Assembly: GCA_045585895.1 (NCBI GenBank)
Contig: JAZMZI010000026.1
Location: forward strand, 1 to 9,343
Length of the DNA stretch: 9,343 nucleotides
From: SVTX01 sp045585895
GTDB lineage: Bacteria; Bacillota; Clostridia; Oscillospirales; CAG-272
Direction: 5' to 3'
Both the position numbers and the translations under genes were made by a program. Positions 1-6,592 of this stretch are shown here, piece after piece. Numbering within the stretch: the stretch's first letter is position 1; each line of letters starts with the position of its first letter. A model generated the notes under the pieces. The model was not told the DNA's origin. It did not search any database and worked only from the letters and a program-made list of their open reading frames with translations.

Positions 1-1
1 T

Positions 2-178
2 ATTGAGATGAACGGCAGAACGCTCATCCGTCACGAGAGCGACGCGGGTAAGATGATCCGTCAGATCGAGACGGGTATAGAATATCCTTCCGCCGTGGAC
101 GTGATACCTTGTAAGTATACCTACGAGGAGACCGAGAAAAACGTTGCGGAAGCAAAAGAGGAGGGTATAGGTGAATAA
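2..178 (+). CDS. C-terminal end of an unrecognised protein (partial, 5' end outside window)
   Basis: An open frame runs in from the left edge and ends at a TAA at 176-178, giving 58 residues. I do not recognise the family. The visible part is mixed and charged, with a KMIRQIETGIEY stretch, a single Cys in VIPCKYTYEET and an acidic/lysine-rich tail; there is no membrane segment or repeat. Its last eight bases overlap the GTG start of the next gene, and that gene's Shine-Dalgarno site lies inside its 3' end, so the two are probably co-transcribed and translationally coupled. Because the next gene resembles the phage lysis protein XhlA, this could be a small phage structural or tail-region protein, but that rests only on the neighbour. 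The coding call is supported by the overlap and by codon use like that of the other genes. Confidence 0.6.
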   Translation: MEMNGRTLIRHESDAGKMIRQIETGIEYPSAVDVIPCKYTYEETEKNVAEAKEEGIGE

Positions 179-464
179 CGATGAAATGATAAAAGCTATC
201 ACCGAAAATACCCAGAGATCGAAATCCAACAGCCACAGGATAAGCGAGCTTTCGGAAAGCGTGGTGGCGCTCAATAAAATGGCTACCGCGCTGGAGGTGC
301 TTGCCACCAAGCAGAACGTAATGGCGGAGACCGTTCATACCATAAACGAGAAGGTGACGGCTCTTGAATCAAGACCCGTAAAACGGATCTATTCCGTCAT
401 CGGATACGCGGTGGCGGCGATCATCTCTGCCGCGGTGGGCGCTTGGTTCGGGTATATTTCGTAA
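171..464 (+). CDS. Small coiled-coil membrane protein, XhlA (phage haemolysin/lysis)-like
   Basis: A 97-residue protein. Residues 1-70 are hydrophilic and helix-prone with heptad-like hydrophobic spacing (ISELSESVVALNKMATALEVL), suggesting a coiled coil. Residues about 73-95 form one alanine/isoleucine-rich membrane helix ending in GYIS. Amphipathic coiled coil plus a single C-terminal helix of about this length is the architecture of XhlA-type proteins, which are encoded beside holin and endolysin in PBSX-like prophages and help disrupt the membrane. The GTG start at 171 is chosen because GAGGAGGG at 158-165 sits 5 bases upstream; the next in-frame ATG (186) is poorly spaced. It overlaps the preceding gene by 8 bp. 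No endolysin or holin follows: the next gene is an unrelated surface protein with its own promoter. The match is architectural, not a recognised sequence motif, so an ordinary small membrane protein remains possible. Confidence 0.65.
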   Translation: MNNDEMIKAITENTQRSKSNSHRISELSESVVALNKMATALEVLATKQNVMAETVHTINEKVTALESRPVKRIYSVIGYAVAAIISAAVGAWFGYIS

Positions 465-465
465 A

Positions 466-481
466 CGATTTTTAAAAATCG
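466..481. repeat. Perfect 16-bp AT-rich palindrome after the XhlA-like gene
   Basis: CGATTTTTAAAAATCG begins two bases after the stop codon and is perfectly self-complementary. As RNA it would make only a weak, almost loopless hairpin without a downstream U-tract, so it is a poor terminator candidate; a protein-binding dyad or chance are alternatives. Confidence 0.35.
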
Positions 482-511
482 GGATTTGAGGGGCAGAATT
501 CTGTTTTGATA

Positions 512-539
512 TTGACTTTTTCGGCTCTTATGGTATAAT
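512..539 (+). promoter_or_regulatory. Sigma-A-type promoter of the LRR surface-protein gene
   Basis: TTGACT (512-517) and TATAAT (534-539) are separated by 16 bp, with TGG directly before the -10 giving an extended -10 element. Transcription would start near 546, leaving a leader of about 34 nt that carries AAAGGA at 567-572, 7 bases before the ATG at 580. The strong promoter implies that the LRR gene is transcribed independently of the upstream phage-like genes. Confidence 0.8.
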
Positions 540-579
540 ATATATCGTTGGAACAAATCGTTTTGTAAAGGAAAAAAGA

Positions 580-2277
580 ATGGAAAAAAGAAAATTGCCC
601 CTTAAGGTCTTGGTACCCGTTATTTCGGTGTCCGCGTTGATAATATCGGTTTTGGTATTTATCGCCGTATATTTTGCTTTTTTTGCAGATAAAAATTGCG
701 GTCACGATGGGGAATTCGGCTATATGTTCGACGACGTCAGACATTGGAAGATATGCGCCGAGTGCGATGAAAAATTTGACGAAGAAGATCATGAATTCGT
801 GTCGGATACAAAATACGTTAATTGCTTATCGGTTGCCGAATACGATTTTTCCTGCAAGTGCGGCTGTAAAACCAAGCAGAAGGTCGACCCCGTCGGACAC
901 GAAATGGTTGACGGTCAGTGTACCCGTTGCAACAACGGTATAATATACGAGCTTAATCCCGACGCTAAATCATATTCGGTAATAGGCTTCAATTGGCTTG
1001 ATAAGAGCGAAGAAGGCGTTTGGGTGACCGTCCCCGAAACCTTCAGGTCTCTCCCCGTTACGGAAATAGGCGAATATGCTTTCGGAATAGATAAGTATTA
1101 TCGCATAATCGGAGTGACGCTTCCCGAAACCGTTACGGTCATTGGCAACAGTGCCTTTAAGAATTCTCAGATAACCGAGATAAAGCTTCCTTCGGGTCTT
1201 AAAAAGATAGGTGACGAGGCTTTCTACGGCACCGAAAAGCTTGAAAAAATAGTCATACCCGATACGGTCACAATGATAGGTCAAAGAGCCTTTGCGAAAA
1301 GCGGGATAAAGAGCCTCACTCTCCCCAACGGAAAGGATGAGGTAACGATTGGCGGCGAGGCTTTCAGAGATTGCGTCGGTCTTACCGAGCTTGTTATAAC
1401 CGACGCCGTTGCGAGTATTGAGGATAACGCCTTTCTCGACTGTACGTCGGTAAAGGAGCTTACCCTCGGCAAGGGCTTGAAGGCAGTGGGATATAAGTCA
1501 TTCTTCGGTATGAAGAGCCTCGAAAAGCTTTATTATAACAGCATCGGAATCGAAAGCGTAAGCGGATCGGTCATGTGGGGAAGTGACGGACTTGAATATA
1601 AGAGCCCCGAAAGAAAATGTGAGATCTTCCTCGGTGATAATATTGAGCTTGTGGCTACGGGAATGTTTGCCTACGAGCAGTTCAGCAACGTTTATGCTCC
1701 TTCCCTTGAGCTGTGGTTTAAGATCGCCGACGTGCCTAAAACGTCGGTCCACGGAAGCCGACTCCAGCCCGTTGCTACCGAAAAGCTGTATATAAACGGG
1801 GAAGTGCTTACCGAGATAGTCGTTCCCGAGAGCGTGACGAATGTAAACGGACATTTTGAAGGGTGCGATTCGGTCAAGAAAATAGTTATACACGACGGGG
1901 TTCAGTATATTGGTCAAGGCGTATTTTCGGGTCTTTCGGGCGTTGAAAGCGTTACCGTGGGCAGCGGAGTGACTCTTATAGAGTATTTCGCGTTCGGAAA
2001 CTTATATAACCTTAAAGAGCTTTATTTCAACGGGAAGAATATGTTTTTCGACGGATTTATCGATGCGGGAACTAATACCGAAAACGGCTTGAAGCTTTAT
2101 ATAGGCGAAAAGGTCGAGAGTGTCAGCGGCGAGTCGTTTGCAAGCTCGGGAATGAGCGTTTCCGAGGTGCATTTCCCGACGCGCGAGGGCTGGAGCGAGA
2201 TCGCGGAAAGCCTGTGGTTTGATAATCATAAGGGTGAGACCGCAGACGTGTATTTTGCGGACGAAGCCGCGGATTAA
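580..2277 (+). CDS. Membrane-anchored Cys-rich/BspA-like leucine-rich-repeat surface protein
   Basis: A 565-residue protein. A basic N-terminus (MEKRKLPLK) is followed by a hydrophobic helix at about residues 9-35, either a signal anchor or an uncleaved signal peptide; no lipobox is seen. Residues 40-117 hold nine cysteines, including CAEC (59-62), CKCGC (92-96) and CTRC (114-117), plus several His, resembling the small putative metal-binding modules that precede repeats in Gram-positive surface proteins. From about 130 to 545 are BspA/LRR_5-type repeats with the recurring pattern IGxxAFxxxxxLxxIxLPxxVxxI (for example at 159-290), which is the adhesin/surface-protein type of LRR. No LPXTG or SLH anchor is visible at the C-terminus. 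Specific ligands cannot be predicted. It has its own promoter, an AAAGGA ribosome site at 567-572 and a downstream terminator, so it is monocistronic. Confidence 0.85.
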   Translation: MEKRKLPLKVLVPVISVSALIISVLVFIAVYFAFFADKNCGHDGEFGYMFDDVRHWKICAECDEKFDEEDHEFVSDTKYVNCLSVAEYDFSCKCGCKTKQKVDPVGHEMVDGQCTRCNNGIIYELNPDAKSYSVIGFNWLDKSEEGVWVTVPETFRSLPVTEIGEYAFGIDKYYRIIGVTLPETVTVIGNSAFKNSQITEIKLPSGLKKIGDEAFYGTEKLEKIVIPDTVTMIGQRAFAKSGIKSLTLPNGKDEVTIGGEAFRDCVGLTELVITDAVASIEDNAFLDCTSVKELTLGKGLKAVGYKSFFGMKSLEKLYYNSIGIESVSGSVMWGSDGLEYKSPERKCEIFLGDNIELVATGMFAYEQFSNVYAPSLELWFKIADVPKTSVHGSRLQPVATEKLYINGEVLTEIVVPESVTNVNGHFEGCDSVKKIVIHDGVQYIGQGVFSGLSGVESVTVGSGVTLIEYFAFGNLYNLKELYFNGKNMFFDGFIDAGTNTENGLKLYIGEKVESVSGESFASSGMSVSEVHFPTREGWSEIAESLWFDNHKGETADVYFADEAAD

Positions 2278-2281
2278 GCCG

Positions 2282-2323
2282 TTATATGAAAGGCTCGTTT
2301 AGCGCAGAACAAAAGCCATATAA
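2282..2323 (+). repeat. 3'-end hairpin repeat, copy 1
   Basis: Just after the LRR stop codon, positions 2295-2318 match 8962-8985 at 21 of 24 bases (core TTAGCRCAGAAYAAAAGCC). In both copies the core sits in the loop and 3' side of a potential hairpin. Here GGCT (2292-2295) can pair with AGCC (2314-2317), and outside an unpaired GAAA, TTATAT (2282-2287) can pair with ATATAA (2318-2323). Two copies in 9 kb, both at the 3' end of + strand genes for exported proteins and both before a related hairpin, suggest a dispersed element. Its function is unknown. Confidence 0.6.
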
Positions 2324-2324
2324 T

Positions 2325-2366
2325 AATGAGGAAATCCGCCGAATTTTCGGCGGATTTCCTCATTTT
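2325..2366 (+). terminator. Rho-independent terminator after the LRR gene
   Basis: A perfect 15-bp stem (2327-2341 with 2348-2362, arms TGAGGAAATCCGCCG and its complement) has an AATTTT loop and is followed by TTTT at 2363-2366; the flanking A-T pairs extend the stem by two. It ends the LRR transcript and insulates the downstream operon. The stem is similar to the hairpin at 9031-9074. Confidence 0.88.
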
Positions 2367-2435
2367 GTGTGGTTTCCAAGACGAGGTAAGGCAAAACATA
2401 GATCTAATACGAATGATTCCAAAATCACATCACAA

Positions 2436-2460
2436 TCGGACAAAAACTCGTCAATTACAG
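2436..2460 (+). promoter_or_regulatory. Candidate operator for the AraC-type regulator upstream of the operon
   Basis: The segment begins TCGGACAA and ends ACAG. It resembles 8759-8734 on the - strand, directly at the promoter of the araC-type gene, with TCGGACAA identical and ACT, CAA and ACAG in similar order when small gaps are allowed. It ends four bases upstream of the operon's weak -35, a place AraC-family activators commonly bind. This is inference from two sites only. Confidence 0.35.
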
Positions 2461-2463
2461 ATA

Positions 2464-2492
2464 TTTTATTTAGGGGATATTTTTGCTATAAT
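2464..2492 (+). promoter_or_regulatory. Promoter of the rhamnosidase operon (extended -10, weak -35)
   Basis: TATAAT at 2487-2492 is preceded by TGC (2484-2486), an extended -10. The hexamer 17 bp upstream (2464-2469, TTTTAT) is a poor -35 match, which fits activator dependence. The predicted start is near 2499, leaving a leader of about 30 nt with GAGGA at 2518-2522, six bases before the ATG at 2529. The upstream 2367-2463 stretch holds no gene I can support. Confidence 0.7.
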
Positions 2493-2528
2493 GATGATAA
2501 GCGATAATTCTGTATTTGAGGATGGTCT

Positions 2529-4721
2529 ATGAAAAAAACGTCTGTTTTCGGTAATGCAAAATACATAAAGGCAGAAAGATGCGCAAGTGGATTTTCATTG
2601 TTTGATCCGGCTCCGCTTTTTCGCAAGGAGTTTTCGGTAAAGTCGCCGAAGAGCGCGCGAATATTCGTACAAAGCCCCGGCTTTGCGCGCTATTATATCA
2701 ACGGCCGTGACGTAACCGAGGATCTTTTCATTTCTCCTATAAGTGAGTACAATAAAATACTCTGGTATAATACCTACGACGTCACGAACCTGCTCTGTGA
2801 TGGCAAAAACGTGATCTCGGTCATCGCGGGAAACGGATTTTTAAACGAATCCTTTATAAGCGCGTGGCATTACGATAGGGCAGTGTGGAGAGACGCTCCG
2901 CAGTTCTGCCTGCGCCTTGAGATCGACGGCGAGACCGCGCTCGTCAGCGACGGAAGCTGGAAATGCGACAGAGAAGGCTCGCACGTTATTTTCAATCACA
3001 TTCGAAGCGGCGAATATCACGATATGAGAAAAAAGAGCGGCGATTGGATGAAGATCGGCTTTGATGATAGCTCTTGGCAGTACGCCATCGAAAAGTCCGA
3101 GCACTTCGGCGGAGAATTCCGACTTACCGAGTGTCAACCCATACGCGAATTTGAGAGATTCGAGCCCGTAAGCATCACCGCTACCGAGAGCGGTTATCTC
3201 GCGGATTTCGGTGTGAATACGTCGGGATATATCGAAACGAGAATTTGCGAGGAGGAGGGGAGAGAGATCACCTTCCGCTACGCAGAGGAGGTTGACGAAA
3301 CGGGTTATCCCAAGCACAACGGAATGGACGGAAAGCATTTCTTCCCCGAGTCGCCCTTTATGGTCAATAAAATGATCGCGTCGGGCGGCGAGGATATCTT
3401 CAAACCCTTGTTCAGCTATCACGGATTCAGATACGTGCTTGTGGAGGGACTTTCAAAAATGCCCGAAAGATCCTGTTTTACAGCGATTTTTACCCATCAG
3501 GATGTAGCGAGAAGATCGGAATTCATAAGCGGGAACGACGTCATCAATTTCATTTACAACGCGGGTATGCGCTCGACTTATTCCAATATGTTCTGGTGCC
3601 TTACCGATTGTCCCACGAGAGAAAAGCTGGGTTGGATGAACGACGCTCAGGCAAGCGTGGAGCAAACGCTGATCAATTTTGACGTTCTTCCTCTGCTTGA
3701 AAAATGGTTTGAGGATATGAAGGTCAGCCAGTTCTCAGACGGCTCGCTCCACGGCACTATTCCGTCTACCGACTGGAAATGGGGACACGCCTGCGGTCCG
3801 GTTTGCGACTGTATGTTCTACACTCTGCCCTACAAGGTCTATCTTTACACGGGAAAGCGTGATATGCTTACGTCGGGTATCGACGTTATGGAAAACTACG
3901 CGCTCTTTCTTGAGGGCAAATGCCTTGAGAACCATTCCTTCATTCTGGGCGACTGGCTCGGAGGTGTCAGCTCGGAGTTGACTCCAAAGGAGTTCGTCCG
4001 CGATTTCTATCTTATAAAAGCGCTGACTGTCACCGTATTCGCTCAGGATTTGGTCGGCAAGGAAAACTCTCTTTGGAAAGAGAAGCTTGATAAATACAAA
4101 AACGAATTCAAGAGCCGTTATCTTGACGAGGCGGGTCGTTGTACCGTCGCGTCGCAGTGCGCCGTTTCGATGATGATAATGGCGGGGCTTTACGAAGATA
4201 AAGAAACCGTTTGCCGGCAGCTTGTGGAGGTCGCTTTGGCTGACGGATTTAAGCTGACCTGCGGAATGGTGGGTATTCAGTATATTTACGATGCGCTCTC
4301 CGAGTGCGGCAGAGGAGATCTGGCGTATAGGCTTATTGCCGAAACCACTCCGGGCTACAAGAGCTGGCTTGAGGACGGCGCAACCACCCTTTGGGAGCAA
4401 TGGGACGGCAGAGATTCGGGCTCGCACAACCACCATATGTTCTCTGGCGTTATCGCTTGGTTCTATAAGTCGCTTTTGGGAATAGCTCCCGACGCGGAGC
4501 ATCCCGCATTTGAAAAGATCGAATTAAAGCCCGTCTTCGTGAGAGAGCTTGGCTTCGTAAAGGGAAGCTTTGAGACCGTAAGAGGAAAGATCTCTGCCGA
4601 GTGGTCTTATAATGACGGCGAGTTTACCTATACGGTAGATATCCCCGAGGGTATCTCTGCAAGCTTTGGCGGCGAGAAGCTCAAGGCGGGAAAAAATATT
4701 TTTACGATAGGGAGAGGTTGA
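2529..4721 (+). CDS. GH78 family alpha-L-rhamnosidase, cytoplasmic
   Basis: A 730-residue inverting glycosidase expected to release terminal alpha-L-rhamnose from oligosaccharides or glycosides. The signature DCPTREKLGWMND at 360-372 aligns with the DCPxRxERLGWxGD block of bacterial GH78 enzymes: Asp360, Glu365 (general acid in that family) and Asp372 are all present. TTLWEQWDG (619-627) supplies Glu623, matching the second catalytic Glu, and SHNHHMF follows as in family members. The layout fits an N-terminal beta domain (about 20-190), a concanavalin-like domain (about 195-310), an (alpha/alpha)6 barrel (about 320-650) and a C-terminal beta domain (655-730). It is shorter than the many 850-1000 residue relatives, so an accessory binding domain may be absent. 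No signal peptide is present, so it acts inside the cell on imported substrate. First gene of a five-gene operon; its stop is 2 bp from the next ATG. Exact substrate is not determined by the sequence. Confidence 0.93.
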   Translation: MKKTSVFGNAKYIKAERCASGFSLFDPAPLFRKEFSVKSPKSARIFVQSPGFARYYINGRDVTEDLFISPISEYNKILWYNTYDVTNLLCDGKNVISVIAGNGFLNESFISAWHYDRAVWRDAPQFCLRLEIDGETALVSDGSWKCDREGSHVIFNHIRSGEYHDMRKKSGDWMKIGFDDSSWQYAIEKSEHFGGEFRLTECQPIREFERFEPVSITATESGYLADFGVNTSGYIETRICEEEGREITFRYAEEVDETGYPKHNGMDGKHFFPESPFMVNKMIASGGEDIFKPLFSYHGFRYVLVEGLSKMPERSCFTAIFTHQDVARRSEFISGNDVINFIYNAGMRSTYSNMFWCLTDCPTREKLGWMNDAQASVEQTLINFDVLPLLEKWFEDMKVSQFSDGSLHGTIPSTDWKWGHACGPVCDCMFYTLPYKVYLYTGKRDMLTSGIDVMENYALFLEGKCLENHSFILGDWLGGVSSELTPKEFVRDFYLIKALTVTVFAQDLVGKENSLWKEKLDKYKNEFKSRYLDEAGRCTVASQCAVSMMIMAGLYEDKETVCRQLVEVALADGFKLTCGMVGIQYIYDALSECGRGDLAYRLIAETTPGYKSWLEDGATTLWEQWDGRDSGSHNHHMFSGVIAWFYKSLLGIAPDAEHPAFEKIELKPVFVRELGFVKGSFETVRGKISAEWSYNDGEFTYTVDIPEGISASFGGEKLKAGKNIFTIGRG
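4709..4717 (+). promoter_or_regulatory. Ribosome binding site that fixes the esterase start at 4724
   Basis: AGGGAGAGG lies inside the last codons of the GH78 gene. A TTG at 4718 is in frame but abuts the site and cannot be spaced correctly, whereas the ATG at 4724 is 6 bases away; the ATG is therefore the likely start. Confidence 0.75.
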
Positions 4722-4723
4722 TT

Positions 4724-5755
4724 ATGAATACCGCTTACCGTGAAGAAAAAAAGCATACCGAACAAAATAAACAGACCTATCGCGACGGCATCGTTGCAAT
4801 TATGAAGCAGAGGCAAAAGGACGCGAAGGCTGTCCGCACAGAATATTTTAAAGACGTTTTCTCGAATCAGGAGAAATACCGCCGCGAACTTCGCGAGATG
4901 CTGGGTTGGCCTCTGGTTGGCTATACAAGTGACCGCGAGACTTCCGTTTCCTTCGAAAAGCTCTCCGACGAGGAGTGTTTTACTCTTTACCGCGCGGAGT
5001 TTGAAATACTTGAGGGAGTAAAATTGTCGGGACTCTTCTTCAAAATGAAGGGCGAGGGCAGAAAGCCTCTCGTTATCGTCCAGCACGGTAAGAGCGGCAC
5101 GCCCGAGATAATGTCGGGAATTCTCGGCAACACTTGGAATTACAACGATATGACGATGAGAGTCGCAAAGCGAGGCGTTCACGTTTTCGCGCCTCAGCTG
5201 CTTTTATGGGATGCTGCTCAATACGGCGCGCCCTACGATAGGATCACCATGGACGCATCCCTCAAGCGAACGGGAAGCTCTGTTGCGGCGATCGAGCTGT
5301 TCGAGATAAGAGGTATTATCGACTATTTTGAAAAGCAGGATTACGTTTCGTCCTTCGGAATGGTGGGACTTTCCTACGGAGGCTTCTACACGCTTTACGC
5401 GGCGGCGCTTGACGATAGGATCAGATCTGCCGTTTCCTGCTCCTTCTTCGCTTCAAGAGACGCTTGCAGCTGGAGCGACTGGGTATGGCGGGATCAGGCG
5501 TATAAGTTTGACGACGCCGAGGTCGCCTGCCTCGTTTATCCCAGAAGGATCTGTCTTGAGATGGGAACGAGAGACGAGCTGTTTAAAAGTGAGTATTCGA
5601 AAGAGTCCTTTGAAAAAATAAAGGCGTATTCGTCTGACGTGGGTACCGATTGGTGCCAGCTTATCCTCTTTGACGGTAAGCACGAGTTTTGTCTCGACGA
5701 CGCGCCCATCGAAAGACTCGTAAACGATCTGAAAAACACCCAAGGAGGAAAATAA
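4724..5755 (+). CDS. Alpha/beta hydrolase, acetylxylan-esterase-like (possible carbohydrate deacylase)
   Basis: A 343-residue serine hydrolase without a signal peptide, presumably cytoplasmic. The nucleophile motif is GLSYGG with Ser217, the charge-relay Asp is most likely Asp284 in MGTRDE, and the His is His320 in DGKHEF. QHGKSG at 120-125 supplies the HG oxyanion-hole segment after the first strands. The N-terminal helical region with RRELREMLGWPL is typical of the Abhydrolase_7/acetylxylan-esterase-like group, whose members deacylate sugars or related esters. Position directly behind a GH78 gene (2 bp gap) suggests removal of acetyl or other acyl groups that would block the glycosidase. 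The substrate is inference; a peptidase-like or xenobiotic esterase activity cannot be excluded. An earlier in-frame TTG (4718) is rejected because it touches the ribosome site. Confidence 0.82.
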   Translation: MNTAYREEKKHTEQNKQTYRDGIVAIMKQRQKDAKAVRTEYFKDVFSNQEKYRRELREMLGWPLVGYTSDRETSVSFEKLSDEECFTLYRAEFEILEGVKLSGLFFKMKGEGRKPLVIVQHGKSGTPEIMSGILGNTWNYNDMTMRVAKRGVHVFAPQLLLWDAAQYGAPYDRITMDASLKRTGSSVAAIELFEIRGIIDYFEKQDYVSSFGMVGLSYGGFYTLYAAALDDRIRSAVSCSFFASRDACSWSDWVWRDQAYKFDDAEVACLVYPRRICLEMGTRDELFKSEYSKESFEKIKAYSSDVGTDWCQLILFDGKHEFCLDDAPIERLVNDLKNTQGGK

Positions 5756-5756
5756 G

Positions 5757-6569
5757 ATGGTAAAAGGAAAAGCAGAGCTTCATATTCTCACCGAATTTTG
5801 CCCCTTTGCTATGGGATTCGTTATCATAACGCCCGAGAACAGAGCGATCATTATCGACGGCGGCACCTATACCGAGGCGCATAACGTCAAGGCGCACGTG
5901 GGCGAGCGAGAGATCGCGGCGTGGATACTGACACACACCGACGGCGATCATATCGGTTGTCTCAAGGATATGATCGTTTCAAAGGACCCTATTCTTGATA
6001 GGGTAGAGTGCTTCTATTCCAATTTCCACACCGCGGAGTTCTTCCGTTCTCTGGGCGGCGAGCCTCACGCGAAGTTCGTGGAGCTTTACAACGCTTATCT
6101 GACCGAGAATAATAAGAAATATATCGAACCCGTCAAGGGCGACAAGTTTGAGGTCGACGGACTCAGGTTCGAGATACTCTTCTCAAAGAATGAAAAATAC
6201 GTCAAGAATTATTCGAATGAAGCGTCCCTTGCTTTCCGCGTTACCGGTAAAAAGCGAAACGTGCTTTTCCTTGGCGACATGGGCCCCTATGCGGGAGAGG
6301 AGCTGCTTGAAACCTACGGCGATCAACTGAAATCCGATATCGTCCAGATGGCGCACCACGGTCACGTTGGCGTGCGCAAGGACGTTTACGAGGCGATAGA
6401 CCCCGACGTTTGTATCTGGTGCGCGGCATCTTGGCTCTGGCAGGAGCACGAGGGGGTCAGATACCTCAACGGAGAGCACAGCGTTACCGTAACCAGACAG
6501 TGGATGGCGGAGATCGGCAATCAGAGACATATCGTTACCAAAGACGGCGACGCGGTCATTGATTTTTAA
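5757..6569 (+). CDS. Stand-alone ComEC-type metallo-beta-lactamase-fold hydrolase
   Basis: A 270-residue soluble protein of the MBL fold. IIIDGG is the first-strand signature; HTDGDHIG (60-67) is the HxDxDH version of the metal motif used by ComEC/Rec2-type domains rather than HxHxDH. Later metal and active-site elements are LGD (172-174, Asp174) and AHHGH (199-203). No membrane competence domain is attached, so this is not ComEC itself. Relatives act on phosphodiesters, lactones or other esters, and many are uncharacterised. It starts 1 bp after the preceding stop with a strong AAGGAGG (5742-5748), so it is firmly within the sugar operon. A role in hydrolysing a lactone or phosphorylated ester intermediate is conceivable but unproven. 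The final stretch, including WLWQEHEGVRY, is unusually rich in aromatic residues. Confidence 0.82.
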   Translation: MVKGKAELHILTEFCPFAMGFVIITPENRAIIIDGGTYTEAHNVKAHVGEREIAAWILTHTDGDHIGCLKDMIVSKDPILDRVECFYSNFHTAEFFRSLGGEPHAKFVELYNAYLTENNKKYIEPVKGDKFEVDGLRFEILFSKNEKYVKNYSNEASLAFRVTGKKRNVLFLGDMGPYAGEELLETYGDQLKSDIVQMAHHGHVGVRKDVYEAIDPDVCIWCAASWLWQEHEGVRYLNGEHSVTVTRQWMAEIGNQRHIVTKDGDAVIDF

Positions 6570-6592
6570 GCGCAAAACGGACAGAATCAAAA

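Noticed and set aside
494..503. Palindrome CAGAATTCTG upstream of the LRR promoter
   Set aside because: Ten-base palindromes are common by chance in AT-rich gaps, and it is not repeated at any other promoter here.
2367..2463. Possible riboswitch or leader RNA before the operon
   Set aside because: It lies upstream of the predicted transcription start near 2499, so it would not be in the operon mRNA, and no strong hairpin is seen.
2841..3422. A 193-codon open frame on the - strand opposite the GH78 N-terminal domains
   Set aside because: Antisense shadow with no recognisable motif.
3735..4502. A 255-codon open frame on the - strand opposite the GH78 gene
   Set aside because: It lies wholly inside a strongly supported gene with intact catalytic motifs, and its translation shows no recognisable domain; it reflects the codon bias of the + strand gene.
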